This document shows positions 31,294-41,881 of a stretch of DNA of 64,000 nucleotides, in pieces (the first letter of the stretch is position 1; the number at the start of each line of letters is the position of its first letter). The notes under the pieces were generated by a model. It had not been told where the DNA came from. It ran no database searches and was given only the letters and a program-made list of their open reading frames with translations. Position numbers and translations under genes: made by a program. This stretch comes from Enterobacter sp. JBIWA008 (lineage in GTDB: Bacteria > Pseudomonadota > Gammaproteobacteria > Enterobacterales > Enterobacteriaceae), in the NCBI RefSeq assembly GCF_019968765.1, contig NZ_CP074149.1, positions 1,860,001 through 1,924,000 of the forward strand, written 5' to 3'.

Positions 31294-32247
31294 ATGCGTA
31301 TTAGCACCCAGATGATGTACGACCAGAACATGCGAGGGATCACCGATTCCCAGGGCAAGTGGCTGAACTACGGTGAACAAATGTCAACCGGAAAGCGCGT
31401 CAATCGTCCGTCTGACGATCCTATCGCGGCGTCACAGGCTGTTGTTCTGTCTCAATCTCAATCTCAGAATAGCCAGTTTGCGCTGGCGAGAACGTTCGCC
31501 TCGCAAAAGGTTTCTCTGGAAGATAACGTGCTCAGTCAGGTCAATGCAGCAATTACCAGCGCGAAAGAGAAACTCGTCAACGCGGGAAATGGAACGCTAA
31601 GTGATGACGATCGTCTGTCTCTGGCGAGTGACTTGCAAGGGATCCGCGACCAGCTGATGAACCTTGCAAACTCAGCGGATGGTAATGGTCGGTATATCTT
31701 TGCGGGTTATAAGACCGAAGCGCCACCATTTGATTCCGCGACAGGCAATTACAATGGTGGTACGCAGGCTATCTCCCAGCAGGTTGATACCGCCCGTAAT
31801 ATGGTCATTAGCCACACCGGTCAGCAGATCTTCGAAAGTATTACCAGTAACGCAAAAGAACTTCCTGGCGGCGGTTATGGTGAGACGAATATGTTCAAGA
31901 TCCTCGACACGGCCATTTCCGCCCTCAAGGTTCCAGTTGATAACGACTCCGCCGCGGCTGAAGTACAGAATAAAACTATCTCTGATGCGCAGATCGGCAT
32001 CACCAATACCCAGAACAACGTCCTTACCGTCGTGGCGGACGTGGGCACCAAGATGAATGAACTGGAAAAACTCGATAACCTGGGTGACGACCGCGCGCTG
32101 GGGCAGACACAGCAGATGAGTGATCTGATCAACGTTGACTGGAACAGCGCGATTTCGTCGTACATCATGCAGCAGGCGGCCCTGCAGGCCTCTTATAAAG
32201 CGTTTAGCGATATGCAGGGCATGTCTCTGTTCCAGCTGAACAAATAA
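31294..32247 (+). CDS. flgL: Hook-filament junction protein FlgL
   Basis: A 317-residue protein (HAP3) forming the second junction ring. N-terminal MRISTQMMYDQNMRGI and SGKRVNRPSDDPIAA-type block (TGKRVNRPSDDPIAASQA, residues about 32-49) as in flagellin-related proteins; C-terminal ISSYIMQQAALQASYKAFSDMQGMSLFQLNK. In an operon with flgK (14-base gap) and closed by a strong terminator. Client of FlgN. Confidence 0.97.
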   Translation: MRISTQMMYDQNMRGITDSQGKWLNYGEQMSTGKRVNRPSDDPIAASQAVVLSQSQSQNSQFALARTFASQKVSLEDNVLSQVNAAITSAKEKLVNAGNGTLSDDDRLSLASDLQGIRDQLMNLANSADGNGRYIFAGYKTEAPPFDSATGNYNGGTQAISQQVDTARNMVISHTGQQIFESITSNAKELPGGGYGETNMFKILDTAISALKVPVDNDSAAAEVQNKTISDAQIGITNTQNNVLTVVADVGTKMNELEKLDNLGDDRALGQTQQMSDLINVDWNSAISSYIMQQAALQASYKAFSDMQGMSLFQLNK

Positions 32248-32293
32248 CATCTTGACCTCTTAGAGCATGTCTTGAAACTGGGCATGTTTTACT

Positions 32294-32323
32294 GCCCAAT
32301 CCGTCTGGATTGGGCATTTTTTT
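32294..32323. terminator. Bidirectional terminator between flgL and the MFS gene
   Basis: GCCCAATCC (32294-32302), GTCT, GGATTGGGC (32307-32315), then a seven-T run. It ends flgKL; read from the other side it can serve the MFS gene, whose stop lies at its edge. Confidence 0.92.
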
Positions 32324-33536
32324 ATGCAGCTTCCGCCGGTGCGGAGGCGGCGCGTGCGCTTTCTATTAAACGGATTGCCAGCGCAATGACGCCACAGACT
32401 GTCGCCAGAGCGACCACGCCCGTCCAGCCCGCCAGCGAGTAGATATTGCTGCCTAACGCGGAACCCAGCGCCATCCCGATAAAGACAACCGTAAAGAGCA
32501 GGGCGTTGAGACGACCGCGCGCCTGCGGTTCAAGGCTGTATACCAGGTTCTGGTGAGCGACCAGGCTGGACTGCAGGCCCAGGTCGAACCCGACGGCAGA
32601 GACGGCGATCAGAATCAGCTGTCCATGAACGCCCAGCGCGGGCATCAGGAACATCAGGGCGAATGAGACGGTCACAAGGACTGCACCAAGCTGCGTGACT
32701 TTACCTGCGCCCAGTTTGTCCGCCAGACCTCCTGCCAGCGGGGCAGCTAACGCACCGGCGGCACCAGCAATACCAAAACCGCCTGCGACGGCACTCCCCA
32801 GGTGATAGCGTTCCAGCAGCATGACCGCAAGCGTAGACCAGAAGGCGCTAAAGGCAATCGACAGAAAACCCTGAGCCAGCGCCGCACGGCGCAGCGCCGG
32901 ATAGCGACGCCACAGATGTTCCATTGAGCGCATCAGCGCGGGGTAGCTCAGCGTGGAGTGAATGGCAAAACGGGGAAGCACAAACCACATCATCACCCCG
33001 ATGAACGCAATGCTCGCCGCCGCCAGCTGGTACATGACGCGCCAGCCAAACGCTTCGCCCACCACGCCGCTCACGGTTCTTGATAATAAGATACCCATCA
33101 GCAGCCCGGTCATTACCGTACCCACGGTTTTCCCCTGTTTACCTTCCGGCGCAAGGATGGCCGCGGCAGGGACGATATCCTGTGCCATGGTGGCGGCCAT
33201 GCCGATGAGCAGGCTTGCCAGCAGCAGAGAATGGATCTGCCCGGTCAGGCTGCAGCCGAGAAGAAACATCGCCAGCGCCGCACTCTTTATCAGGATTAAC
33301 GTCCTGCGGTCGTGGCGATCGCCAAGCGGTAGCAGGAACAGGATCCCCAGGGCATATCCCGTCTGGGTGAGCGTCGGGACCATGCCCATTCCTTCGATAC
33401 TCAGGTGAAGGTCTGCGCCCATCAGCGGCAGCAGAGGCTGGGCATAATAGATAGATGCCACGCTGAAACCTGCACCGATCGCCAGCATTAAGATTACCCA
33501 GCGGCTCACGGCATGGGCGGCGGTTGTTGTGTTCAT
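32322..33536 (-). CDS. MFS transporter, accessory gene paired with a LysR regulator
   Basis: A 404-residue, 12-helix major facilitator protein. The N-terminus has the ASIYYAQPLLPLM block of a DHA1-like subgroup; the loop 2-3 motif is PLGDRHDRRTLI; a second half-signature is GGLADKLGAGK. The exact substrate cannot be told; drug or sugar efflux is likely for this group. It is divergent from a LysR gene, so is probably its target. E. coli K-12 has neither gene between flgL and rne. GC content is like the host, so no sign of recent transfer. Confidence 0.85.
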   Translation of the reverse strand: MNTTTAAHAVSRWVILMLAIGAGFSVASIYYAQPLLPLMGADLHLSIEGMGMVPTLTQTGYALGILFLLPLGDRHDRRTLILIKSAALAMFLLGCSLTGQIHSLLLASLLIGMAATMAQDIVPAAAILAPEGKQGKTVGTVMTGLLMGILLSRTVSGVVGEAFGWRVMYQLAAASIAFIGVMMWFVLPRFAIHSTLSYPALMRSMEHLWRRYPALRRAALAQGFLSIAFSAFWSTLAVMLLERYHLGSAVAGGFGIAGAAGALAAPLAGGLADKLGAGKVTQLGAVLVTVSFALMFLMPALGVHGQLILIAVSAVGFDLGLQSSLVAHQNLVYSLEPQARGRLNALLFTVVFIGMALGSALGSNIYSLAGWTGVVALATVCGVIALAIRLIESARAASAPAEAA

Positions 33537-33616
33537 AAGATGTTCCTCATTCGTCGTGTGAGGCTATTTTTTATCAGTACGCCTTGCGACGGTAGCGGGC
33601 CCGGTGGTAAAACGCT

Positions 33617-33633
33617 TATACGTTGAACGTATA
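33617..33633. promoter_or_regulatory. Perfect palindrome between the MFS and LysR genes
   Basis: TATACGTTGAACGTATA, eight-base arms around a central G, fits the T-N11-A LysR-box pattern. It is 12 bases upstream of the LysR ATG and about 80 bases upstream of the MFS ATG. A partial repeat CGTATAGA recurs at 33660-33667 within the LysR gene. Confidence 0.75.
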
Positions 33634-33645
33634 GATTAAAATGCA

Positions 33646-34584
33646 ATGAAAAGAGCTGAGCGTATAGACCGGGTAGAGTTAATGCGGACGTTTGTCCGGA
33701 TAGTGGAGGCGGGTTCCCTCTCTGCGGCGGCGCGGCAGCTGGCCACCACCCAGGCCACGGTGAGCAGACGATTACAGTCGCTGGAGACCATGCTGGGCGT
33801 GCGCCTGATATTGCGCACCACCCATACGACGCGGCTGACGGATGACGGCGAGCGCTGCTATCAGCACGCTCGTCGGGTGATTGACAGCTGGCTGGCGCTG
33901 GAAGATGAGGTGGGGCAGACGGAAGATGAGCCCGTAGGCGTGCTGCGGGTGCGGGCACCCCACGCGTTTGGTCAGGACCAGCTTCTGAAACCAGTAACCG
34001 AATTTTTGCAACGCTATCCGCAGCTTTCCATTGAGTGGATGCTCAACGATCGGTCGGCGGACTTCCTCGGCGACAACCTTGACTGTGCTATTCGGGTGGG
34101 CGTGGAGGTCGATCCGGCGACCGTATCCGTGCTGCTGGCGGAAGTGCCGCGCTCGGTAGTGGCTTCTCCGGCGCTGCTGGCCCGTTTTCCAACGGTTACC
34201 GCGCCGGAGGATTTGCAGCAGTTTCCCTGGATAGCGATTAGCTCTTTCTACCAGCGTCATGTGGAGCTTTTTCACGATGCATCACCTGCCACCGCGCGAG
34301 TAGCGATTACCCCACGCCTCAGCACCGATAGCTTGTATGTCGCACGCAATACGGCGCTCACAGGCCTTGGCGTGGCGGTGGTATCCAGCTGGACGGTACA
34401 GGATGATATTCGGGAAGGGCGGCTGGTGCATTTGCTGCCAGACTGGCAGCCAGCGGCGTTGCCGGTGCATCTGGTTTATCCCTGGTCCCGTTATTATCCG
34501 GCACGCCTGCGGCGTTTTCTGGAGTTGATGCGGCAGGTAATGCCGGAGGTCACCGGGATGAGAAAGCCCGTGCAGCAGCCATAA
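33646..34584 (+). CDS. LysR-family transcriptional regulator
   Basis: A 312-residue regulator: winged HTH at residues about 8-67 (TFVRIVEAGSLSAAARQLATTQATVSRRLQSLETMLGVRLILRTT) and a substrate-binding domain after about 95. Members of this LysR subgroup often control a divergent transporter. The start at 33646 is used; no clear Shine-Dalgarno is seen, and an ATG at 33682 is an alternative but would cut the first helix. Ligand unknown. Confidence 0.88.
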   Translation: MKRAERIDRVELMRTFVRIVEAGSLSAAARQLATTQATVSRRLQSLETMLGVRLILRTTHTTRLTDDGERCYQHARRVIDSWLALEDEVGQTEDEPVGVLRVRAPHAFGQDQLLKPVTEFLQRYPQLSIEWMLNDRSADFLGDNLDCAIRVGVEVDPATVSVLLAEVPRSVVASPALLARFPTVTAPEDLQQFPWIAISSFYQRHVELFHDASPATARVAITPRLSTDSLYVARNTALTGLGVAVVSSWTVQDDIREGRLVHLLPDWQPAALPVHLVYPWSRYYPARLRRFLELMRQVMPEVTGMRKPVQQP

Positions 34585-34589
34585 AAAAA

Positions 34590-34614
34590 GCCGACCCTAA
34601 GGTCGGCTTTTTTA
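34590..34614. terminator. Bidirectional terminator between LysR gene and rne
   Basis: GCCGACC (34590-34596), CTAA, GGTCGGC (34601-34607), flanked by an A-run and a seven-T run. Serves both converging genes. Confidence 0.93.
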
Positions 34615-34626
34615 CTTTCAGCGTCG

Positions 34627-37600
34627 TTATTCGACAGACTGCGGACGCGTTGCCGGTGCGGTCGCCTGATGCGTTGCACTGTGGCCACCTGCAGCGCCTT
34701 TACCGTCGAAGCTGAACGCCGGGCGTACCCAGTCACTGTGACGCGGGGCTTCTGGCACGTAATCCGGCGCCGGGGCGCGAGTCATTGGTGCTGTCGCTAC
34801 GTGGGCAGCGGCTGGCGCAGAAACAACCGGCTCAGGTTTCACTTCAGGCGCTTTCGGTTCTTCAACAACCGGTTCAACCTGAATCTCAACGTCCTGAACG
34901 ACTTCTTCAGTGGTGGTTTCAACGAGGGCTTCAGCGGTGTCTTCCACTGCGGCTACAGGTTCAGCCTCTTCAGCCACTTCCTCAGCCACCACGACATCTT
35001 CTTCAGCAATAAGCTGCGGTGCGGCATCAACCGGCGCGGCAATCACTTCCGGATGAGTGGTTTCGACGTCCACTGCCTGAGGGGCTTCAGCTTTAACAAC
35101 CTGAGGTTCAACCACGGTTGCCGCTTCAGTCACAACGTTTTCTACCGCTGCTACTGGTGCAATTACCTCTTCGGTTACTGGCTGTCCTTCAACAACCTGC
35201 TCCGGGCGAGCAACCGGGTAGCGGATCCAGACTTTACCGGATGCCATTTCTGGTGAAGCACAGGCAATGGTCAGCGGCATTGGCGACTGATTTGGGTAAC
35301 GCTCGTCACGATAGCGACGACGGCGCTGACCGCTGACGCGCAGATGACGTGGAGAACGACGTGAACGGCGCGGCATACCGGCGTTATCACGGTTTTCACC
35401 GTTGTCATCCTGCTCAACGTTGTTTTCAACGACCGCAGGCAGATCAACTTTCGCCACTTGTGTACCGGTTGTGCTCTCTCTGGTTTCAACTGCGACAACG
35501 GCTGACTCTTCGGTTGCTTCTGAGGCGAAGCGAACTTTCTGAGCAAGCTGGCGCTGCTTACGACGCGGCATAACCTGAGTGCGTTCTTCCTGCTCGCTGT
35601 CCTGCTGTTCAACAGGCTCTTCGCGGTTCAGGTTCTTGACTTCCTGCTGTGCCTGACGCTTCTCGTCGTTACGGCGACGGCTGCGTTCACGGCGCGGCTG
35701 CTGGTCGTCACGCTGTTTGCTCTTCTCAGACTCATCGCCCGCCTGCTGGCGAATTTCACGATCTTCAACATTCTGCTGTTGTTTCTCGCGACGGTTGCGA
35801 CGGTTGTCTTCGCGTTGCTCACGGCCTTCGCTATTCTCAGAACGATTATCACGACGCTCGCTGCGGTCATTGCGATCGCTACGGTCGTTACGATCGCGGC
35901 GGTTGTTCTGACGCTTACGGCGGTCCTGCTGACGCTCTGGCTTGGCCGCTTTTGGCTCTTCTTTCGGCTGCTCAGGCTGAACTTCTTCGCCAGCAAACAT
36001 CTTCTTCAGTGCGCCAAAGAAGCGGCTCAACAGACCCGGCTGTGCCGGCTGGGCTTTCGCTGCCGCTGCTTCTGGTTTCTGCGCTACAGATTTGGCTGCC
36101 GGTTTTTCCAGAGCTGCTTCCGGTGGTGCTTCTGGCATGATGAAGGTTGCTAACGCAGGCTGCTCTGGCAGTTTGCGCTCGGCTGGCTCTTCATCGGAAG
36201 GCAGGGCCATCTCTTCTTCATGCAGCTTCGGCAGCAGGTAGCTGAGCGTGGATGTCTCTTCGCCTTTACGGACACGCAGTACGTGATAGTGCGGGGTTTC
36301 CATCTGGTCGTTTGGCACGATGATGCAGCGAACGCCGCCCTGGCGCGCTTCAATCGCACTTACCGCTGCTCGTTTTTCGTTCAGCAGGTAGGAGGCAATT
36401 GGCACAGGAACAATCGCGTGAACCTCTTTGGTGTTCTCTTTCAGCGCTTCTTCTTCAATCAGACGCAGGATAGAGAGGGACAGCGATTCGTTATCACGCA
36501 CGGTACCGGTACCGGAACAGCGCGGGCAAACGTGATGGCTGGACTCACCGAGAGACGGGCTCAGACGCTGACGGGACATCTCCAGCAGGCCAAAGCGTGA
36601 GATATGGCTAATCTGGATACGAGCCCTGTCCTGACGCACCGCTTCGCGCAGACGGTTTTCAACCGCACGCTGGTGGCGAACAGGGGTCATGTCGATGAAG
36701 TCGATAACAATCAGACCGCCCAGGTCGCGCAGGCGGAGCTGGCGGGCGATTTCATCAGCGGCTTCGAGGTTAGTGTTGAAGGCGGTCTCTTCAATATCGC
36801 CACCGCGTGTTGCACGCGCGGAGTTGATGTCGATAGCGGTCAGCGCTTCAGTTGTATCAATAACGATAGAACCGCCGGATGGCAGACGCACTTCACGCTG
36901 GAAGGCCGACTCAATCTGGGATTCGATCTGATAGTGGCTGAACAGCGGGATTTCACCGGTGTACAGTTTAATTTTGCTGGTGAAATCCGGACGACCCAGC
37001 GCGGCGATGTGCTGGCGCGCCAGCTCAAGCACTTTCGGGTTATCGATCAGAATCTCACCGATGTCCTGACGCAGGTAATCACGGAAGGCACGCACGATAA
37101 CGTTGCTTTCCTGGTGAATCAGGAACGGAGCAGGGCGGCTTTCCGCAGCTTTCTGAATGGCTTCCCAGTGCTTCAGACGGAAGCTCAGGTCCCACTGCAG
37201 CGCTTCGGCAGATTTGCCTACGCCTGCGGTACGCACGATAAGCCCCATGCCATCAGGCAGTTCGAGGCTTGCCAGCGCTTCTTTCAGCTCGGTACGGTCA
37301 TCACCCTCGATACGGCGAGAGATGCCACCCGCACGCGGGTTGTTAGGCATCAGAACCAGATAGCTCCCTGCAAGGCTGATAAAGGTCGTTAGTGCGGCAC
37401 CTTTGTTGCCACGCTCTTCTTTATCAATCTGAACGATAACTTCCTGACCTTCACGCAGAACATCTTTGATGTTTGGGCGGCCATGGGCGTTGTAGTTTGC
37501 GGGGAAATATTCGCGGGCGATTTCTTTCAGAGGGAGGAAACCATGACGCTCAGCACCGTAATCGACAAATGCAGCTTCAAGGCTTGGTTCAATGCGGGTG

Positions 37601-37737
37601 ATTTTACCTTTGTAAATGTTCGCTTTTTTCTGTTCGTGTCCAGGACTTTCGATATCCAGATCGTACAGGCGCTGCCCATCCACAAGGGCGACACGCAACT
37701 CTTCTTGCTGAGTTGCGTTGATTAACATTCTTTTCAT
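34627..37737 (-). CDS. rne: Ribonuclease E
   Basis: A 1036-residue essential endoribonuclease for mRNA decay and rRNA/tRNA processing; scaffold of the RNA degradosome. The catalytic half is intact: S1 domain (about residues 36-119), magnesium ligands Asp303 (AIDINS) and Asp346 (VIDFIDM) and the zinc link Cys404/Cys407 (CPRC). The C-terminal half is disordered and lower in conservation: an Arg-rich RNA-binding part (about 600-700, [11 protein letters not shown]), then acidic Glu/Val-rich and Pro/Ala segments that in E. coli bind RhlB, enolase and PNPase. It is about 25 residues shorter than in E. coli K-12, probably in the scaffold. A long leader suggests autoregulation. Confidence 0.97.
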   Translation of the reverse strand: MKRMLINATQQEELRVALVDGQRLYDLDIESPGHEQKKANIYKGKITRIEPSLEAAFVDYGAERHGFLPLKEIAREYFPANYNAHGRPNIKDVLREGQEVIVQIDKEERGNKGAALTTFISLAGSYLVLMPNNPRAGGISRRIEGDDRTELKEALASLELPDGMGLIVRTAGVGKSAEALQWDLSFRLKHWEAIQKAAESRPAPFLIHQESNVIVRAFRDYLRQDIGEILIDNPKVLELARQHIAALGRPDFTSKIKLYTGEIPLFSHYQIESQIESAFQREVRLPSGGSIVIDTTEALTAIDINSARATRGGDIEETAFNTNLEAADEIARQLRLRDLGGLIVIDFIDMTPVRHQRAVENRLREAVRQDRARIQISHISRFGLLEMSRQRLSPSLGESSHHVCPRCSGTGTVRDNESLSLSILRLIEEEALKENTKEVHAIVPVPIASYLLNEKRAAVSAIEARQGGVRCIIVPNDQMETPHYHVLRVRKGEETSTLSYLLPKLHEEEMALPSDEEPAERKLPEQPALATFIMPEAPPEAALEKPAAKSVAQKPEAAAAKAQPAQPGLLSRFFGALKKMFAGEEVQPEQPKEEPKAAKPERQQDRRKRQNNRRDRNDRSDRNDRSERRDNRSENSEGREQREDNRRNRREKQQQNVEDREIRQQAGDESEKSKQRDDQQPRRERSRRRNDEKRQAQQEVKNLNREEPVEQQDSEQEERTQVMPRRKQRQLAQKVRFASEATEESAVVAVETRESTTGTQVAKVDLPAVVENNVEQDDNGENRDNAGMPRRSRRSPRHLRVSGQRRRRYRDERYPNQSPMPLTIACASPEMASGKVWIRYPVARPEQVVEGQPVTEEVIAPVAAVENVVTEAATVVEPQVVKAEAPQAVDVETTHPEVIAAPVDAAPQLIAEEDVVVAEEVAEEAEPVAAVEDTAEALVETTTEEVVQDVEIQVEPVVEEPKAPEVKPEPVVSAPAAAHVATAPMTRAPAPDYVPEAPRHSDWVRPAFSFDGKGAAGGHSATHQATAPATRPQSVE

Positions 37738-38098
37738 CGTAACTTACTCGTTATTCTTACATTGACGACAAAGCTGCGGGCAAGGTGACGCTTTCCGGGG
37801 TATGAACCGATGGCCTCGTGTCTGTTCACGTCGCCAACCTCACGGTTGTCGCTCGCTTAAGAGGCGCAGAGTGTCGGTTGCCTGTATTTCATACGGAAAC
37901 ACAGCGCAATTATCAGGGGAATTGCCTGGGTAGAACTCTCCAGAGAACAATCCTTATACCGGGAAGTACTGCAACCCGCAGCCCGCTAACTGCCTGAAAG
38001 ATCAATACGTCTTACGCCATTGCTGCGTGGATGATCGGTCAGACAAAATTGGTCATTCCGTCAACATCCTTACTTAACCAGGATTTAACACGGAAAAC
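37738..38098 (-). ncRNA. rne 5' leader (autoregulatory untranslated region)
   Basis: About 361 untranslated bases lie between the predicted promoter and the rne ATG, equal to the known E. coli rne leader. In E. coli stem-loops hp2 and hp3 in this leader are bound by RNase E itself to shorten its own mRNA. No gene or ORF of interest is seen in it. Confidence 0.7.
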
Positions 38099-38104
38099 AG
38101 CCTC

Positions 38105-38134
38105 ATTATTCCACTGCTCGCCGGGTTATAGCAA
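38105..38134 (-). promoter_or_regulatory. Predicted rne main promoter
   Basis: On the minus strand -35 TTGCTA (38134-38129) and -10 AATAAT (38110-38105), spacer 18. A start about seven bases on, near 38098, gives the expected leader length. The stretch 38135-38309 up to rluC is AT-rich and should hold the rluC promoter and minor rne promoters. Confidence 0.65.
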
Positions 38135-38309
38135 GATGACTTTTACCAATTATCACCCGGTTACTCACAGTTTTTTCACTTCAGAACGGTGATTGGTTTA
38201 ATAACCACCAAATCGGTTGCGCGAAATGGGGAGCAGGCCGGATAAAAGTAAATATAAGCATAGAAAAATGAGTGGCGCTAATGGCTGACGATATTTAGAA
38301 TCGCCAACC

Positions 38310-39257
38310 ATGAAAACAGAGACTCCAGCCGTAAAAATGGTTGCCATCGCCGAAGATGAAGCGGGGCAACGTATCGATAACTTTTTGCGCACCCAGCTGA
38401 AAGGTGTGCCAAAGAGCATGATTTACCGCATCCTGCGTAAGGGCGAAGTGCGGGTTAACAAAAAACGTGTGAAGCCCGAGTACAAACTTGAGGCGGGCGA
38501 TGAAGTGCGTATACCGCCGGTCCGCGTTGCGGAACGTGAAGAAGAGACCGTTTCACCGAAGCTACAGAAAGTGGCGGCCCTGAGCGATGTGATCCTGTAC
38601 GAAGATGACCATATTCTGGTGCTGAATAAACCGTCAGGAACGGCTGTTCATGGCGGTAGCGGTCTGAGCTTCGGCGTGATTGAAGGGCTGCGTGCCCTGC
38701 GCCCGGAAGCGCGTTTCCTTGAACTGGTGCATCGTCTTGACCGTGACACTTCTGGCGTACTGCTGGTGGCGAAAAAGCGTTCTGCGCTGCGTTCTCTGCA
38801 TGAACAGCTGCGTGAAAAGGGGATGCAGAAAGACTATCTGGCGCTGGTTCGCGGTCAATGGCAGTCTCATGTAAAAGTGGTGCAGGCGCCGCTGCTGAAG
38901 AACATTCTGCAAAGCGGTGAGCGTATTGTCCGCGTGAGCCAGGAAGGGAAACCTTCTGAGACGCGCTTTAAAGTTGAAGAGCGCTATGAGTTTGCCACGC
39001 TTGTGCGCTGTAGCCCGGTGACCGGCCGTACCCACCAGATCCGTGTGCATACGCAGTTTGCAGGGCACCCAATCGCCTTTGATGATCGCTATGGCGACCG
39101 CGAGTTTGATAAGCAGCTGGCGGGGACGGGGCTATCGCGTCTGTTCCTGCATGCGGCAGCGCTGAAGTTTACCCATCCTAATACGGGGGAAATCATCCGT
39201 ATTGAAGCGCCGCTGGATGAGCAGTTGAAACGCTGTCTTAAGGTTCTGCGCGGCTGA
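38310..39257 (+). CDS. rluC: 23S rRNA pseudouridine synthase RluC
   Basis: Makes pseudouridine at 955, 2504 and 2580 of 23S rRNA. The 315-residue protein has an N-terminal S4 RNA-binding domain (residues about 20-75; RIDNFLRTQLKGVPKSMIYRILRKG) and the RluA-type catalytic domain with Asp144 in HRLDRDTSGV. It matches E. coli RluC with a slightly shorter loop near residue 272. No Shine-Dalgarno is clear before the ATG. Divergent from rne. Confidence 0.96.
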   Translation: MKTETPAVKMVAIAEDEAGQRIDNFLRTQLKGVPKSMIYRILRKGEVRVNKKRVKPEYKLEAGDEVRIPPVRVAEREEETVSPKLQKVAALSDVILYEDDHILVLNKPSGTAVHGGSGLSFGVIEGLRALRPEARFLELVHRLDRDTSGVLLVAKKRSALRSLHEQLREKGMQKDYLALVRGQWQSHVKVVQAPLLKNILQSGERIVRVSQEGKPSETRFKVEERYEFATLVRCSPVTGRTHQIRVHTQFAGHPIAFDDRYGDREFDKQLAGTGLSRLFLHAAALKFTHPNTGEIIRIEAPLDEQLKRCLKVLRG

Positions 39258-39268
39258 GTTTGCTTTCC

Positions 39269-39308
39269 TCCCTCTCCCTGTGGGAGAGGGACGGGATGAG
39301 GGCATCAG
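39269..39308. repeat. Short dispersed inverted repeat
   Basis: CCCTCTCCC (39270-39278), TGT, GGGAGAGGG (39282-39290), then ACGGGATGAGGGCATCAG. It resembles a widely dispersed intergenic repeat of Enterobacteriaceae and lies between convergent rluC and yceF, where it may also work as a terminator. Confidence 0.6.
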
Positions 39309-39323
39309 GCCGCAACGTTCCAG

Positions 39324-39908
39324 TCACATGGTCAGCGGATTACACTCTTCTCGCCTTAACATCTGACACAAGGCAATCAGCGATAACCCCACCAGCGTGT
39401 TGGGATCGCGACCGTCCAGCTTGTCGAAGAGCGCAATCCCTAATCCTTCACTTTTAAAGCTTCCTGCACAGTTGAGCGGTCGTTCCCGGCGCACATAATC
39501 CATGATCTCTTGCTCGCTAAGATGGCGGAAGTGTACGTCGAACGGCTCGCATTCGGTTTGCAGATGACCGGTGGCGGAGTTATAGAGCGCCAGGCCGGTA
39601 TAAAAGGTCACTATAGTGCCTCGCGCACGCATAAGTTGCTGGAAGGCGTTCTCTTCCGTATGGGGTTTGCCGGTGATTTCGCCGTCCAGCACGCAGACCT
39701 GATCGGAGCCTATAATCAAATGGGCAGGATAGCGTGCGGCCAGCGACTGGGCTTTCTCCTTAGCAAGACGCGTCACCAAATGTCGCGGTGACTCGCCCGG
39801 CTGTGGCGTCTCATCAACCTCTGGCGCGGCGCATTCAAACGGGATCCCGAGTTTTTCCAGCAGCATTCGGCGGTAGGGAGATGTGGAGGCAAGGACGAGA
39901 TTTGGCAT
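39324..39908 (-). CDS. yceF: 7-methyl-GTP pyrophosphatase YceF (Maf family)
   Basis: A 194-residue nucleotide pyrophosphatase of the Maf house-cleaning family; E. coli YceF hydrolyses m7GTP. Family start [25 protein letters not shown] (residues about 29-35), and the active-site [16 protein letters not shown] near residues 68-83 are present. Length equals E. coli. Converges with rluC and diverges from yceD. Confidence 0.94.
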   Translation of the reverse strand: MPNLVLASTSPYRRMLLEKLGIPFECAAPEVDETPQPGESPRHLVTRLAKEKAQSLAARYPAHLIIGSDQVCVLDGEITGKPHTEENAFQQLMRARGTIVTFYTGLALYNSATGHLQTECEPFDVHFRHLSEQEIMDYVRRERPLNCAGSFKSEGLGIALFDKLDGRDPNTLVGLSLIALCQMLRREECNPLTM

Positions 39909-39983
39909 ATTTTTATCACCAGATATAGCGTATCGATGCCAGCCATTTTAAACTACAGGCCGCAATGTGTGCGAATAATTGGC

Positions 39984-40009
39984 AAAAGGCAGCTCTGGTT
40001 GCCTTTTTC
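39984..40009. terminator. Hairpin upstream of yceD
   Basis: AAAAGGCA (39984-39991) pairs with TGCCTTTTT (40000-40008): terminator-like, immediately before the yceD promoter. In E. coli the sRNA SraB has been described in this gap; here there are too few bases and no clear promoter to support one. Confidence 0.5.
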
Positions 40010-40010
40010 T

Positions 40011-40570
<560 letters not shown>

Positions 40571-40574
40571 TTGA

Positions 40575-40760
<186 letters not shown>

Positions 40761-40840
40761 TCACGCGCAAGCGTGATTAGGCTTAGTGAGGATTTCCCCG
40801 TGCAAACGGGGAATTTACCGAACCAGGCTGCGACGATACC

Positions 40841-41875
40841 TTGACACGTCTAACCCTGGCGTTAGATGTCATGGGGGGAGATTTTGGCCCTTCCGTGACA
40901 GTGCCTGCAGCATTGCAGGCACTGAATTCTAATTCGCAACTCACACTTCTATTAGTCGGCAATCCCGACACAATCACGCCATTACTTGCAAAAGCTGACT
41001 TTGAACAACGTTCGCGTCTGCAGATTATTCCTGCGCAGTCAGTTATTGCCAGTGATGCCCGACCCTCGCAGGCGATTCGCAATAGCCGTGGTAGCTCAAT
41101 GCGGATGGCTCTGGAGCTGGTGAAAGAAGGGCGAGCCCAGGCCTGCGTCAGTGCGGGAAATACCGGCGCGCTGATGGGGCTGTCGAAAATGCTGCTCAAA
41201 CCTATTGAAGGTATTGAGCGTCCGGCGCTGGTGACGGTGTTACCGCATCAGCAGAAGGGCAAGACGGTGGTGCTCGATTTGGGCGCTAACGTCGACTGTG
41301 ATAGTACTATGCTGGCTCAGTTTGCCGTGATGGGATCGGTGCTGGCAGAAGAAGTGGTCGGGATCAACAATCCCCGTGTTGCGTTACTGAACATTGGTGA
41401 AGAAGAGACTAAAGGCCTGGACAGCATTCGCGAAGCGGCTGAATTGCTCAAACAGGTTCCCTCCATCAACTATATTGGTTATCTCGAAGCCAATGAGTTG
41501 TTGACGGGTAAAACGGATGTTCTGGTGTGCGATGGCTTCACCGGAAACGTAACGTTGAAGACCATGGAAGGGGTCGTGCGCATGTTTCTTTCTCTGCTGA
41601 AATCTCAGGGAGAAGGCAAAAAAAGCGCCTGGTGGCTGGTTTTATTGAAGCGTTGGTTACAAAAGCGCCTGACGCGGCGATTCGGTCACCTCAACCCCGA
41701 CCAGTATAATGGCGCCTGTCTGTTAGGATTGCGCGGCATCGTGATTAAGAGTCATGGTGCCGCCAATCAGCGAGCATTTGCTGTCGCGATTGAACAGGCA
41801 GTGCAGGCGGTGCAGCGACAAGTCCCTCAGCGGATTGCCGCTCGCCTGGAATCTGTATTAGCTAAAAGTGACTGA
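40841..41875 (+). CDS. plsX: Phosphate acyltransferase PlsX
   Basis: A 344-residue enzyme making acyl-phosphate from acyl-ACP for glycerolipid synthesis. [14 protein letters not shown] at the N-terminus, [10 protein letters not shown] (about residues 104-113), LDLGANVDC and [15 protein letters not shown] are the family blocks. It starts with TTG at 40841 as in E. coli, with poor ribosome site. It is about 12 residues shorter at the C-terminus than in E. coli, ending ESVLAKSD. Peripheral membrane enzyme. The gap from rpmF (80 bases) contains an imperfect inverted repeat (CACGCAAGCGTG at 40762-40773). Confidence 0.95.
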   Translation: MTRLTLALDVMGGDFGPSVTVPAALQALNSNSQLTLLLVGNPDTITPLLAKADFEQRSRLQIIPAQSVIASDARPSQAIRNSRGSSMRMALELVKEGRAQACVSAGNTGALMGLSKMLLKPIEGIERPALVTVLPHQQKGKTVVLDLGANVDCDSTMLAQFAVMGSVLAEEVVGINNPRVALLNIGEEETKGLDSIREAAELLKQVPSINYIGYLEANELLTGKTDVLVCDGFTGNVTLKTMEGVVRMFLSLLKSQGEGKKSAWWLVLLKRWLQKRLTRRFGHLNPDQYNGACLLGLRGIVIKSHGAANQRAFAVAIEQAVQAVQRQVPQRIAARLESVLAKSD

Positions 41876-41881
41876 GCGTAC

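Noticed and set aside
36604..37392. Plus-strand 262-codon frame inside rne
   Set aside because: Antisense shadow of the conserved catalytic part of RNase E.
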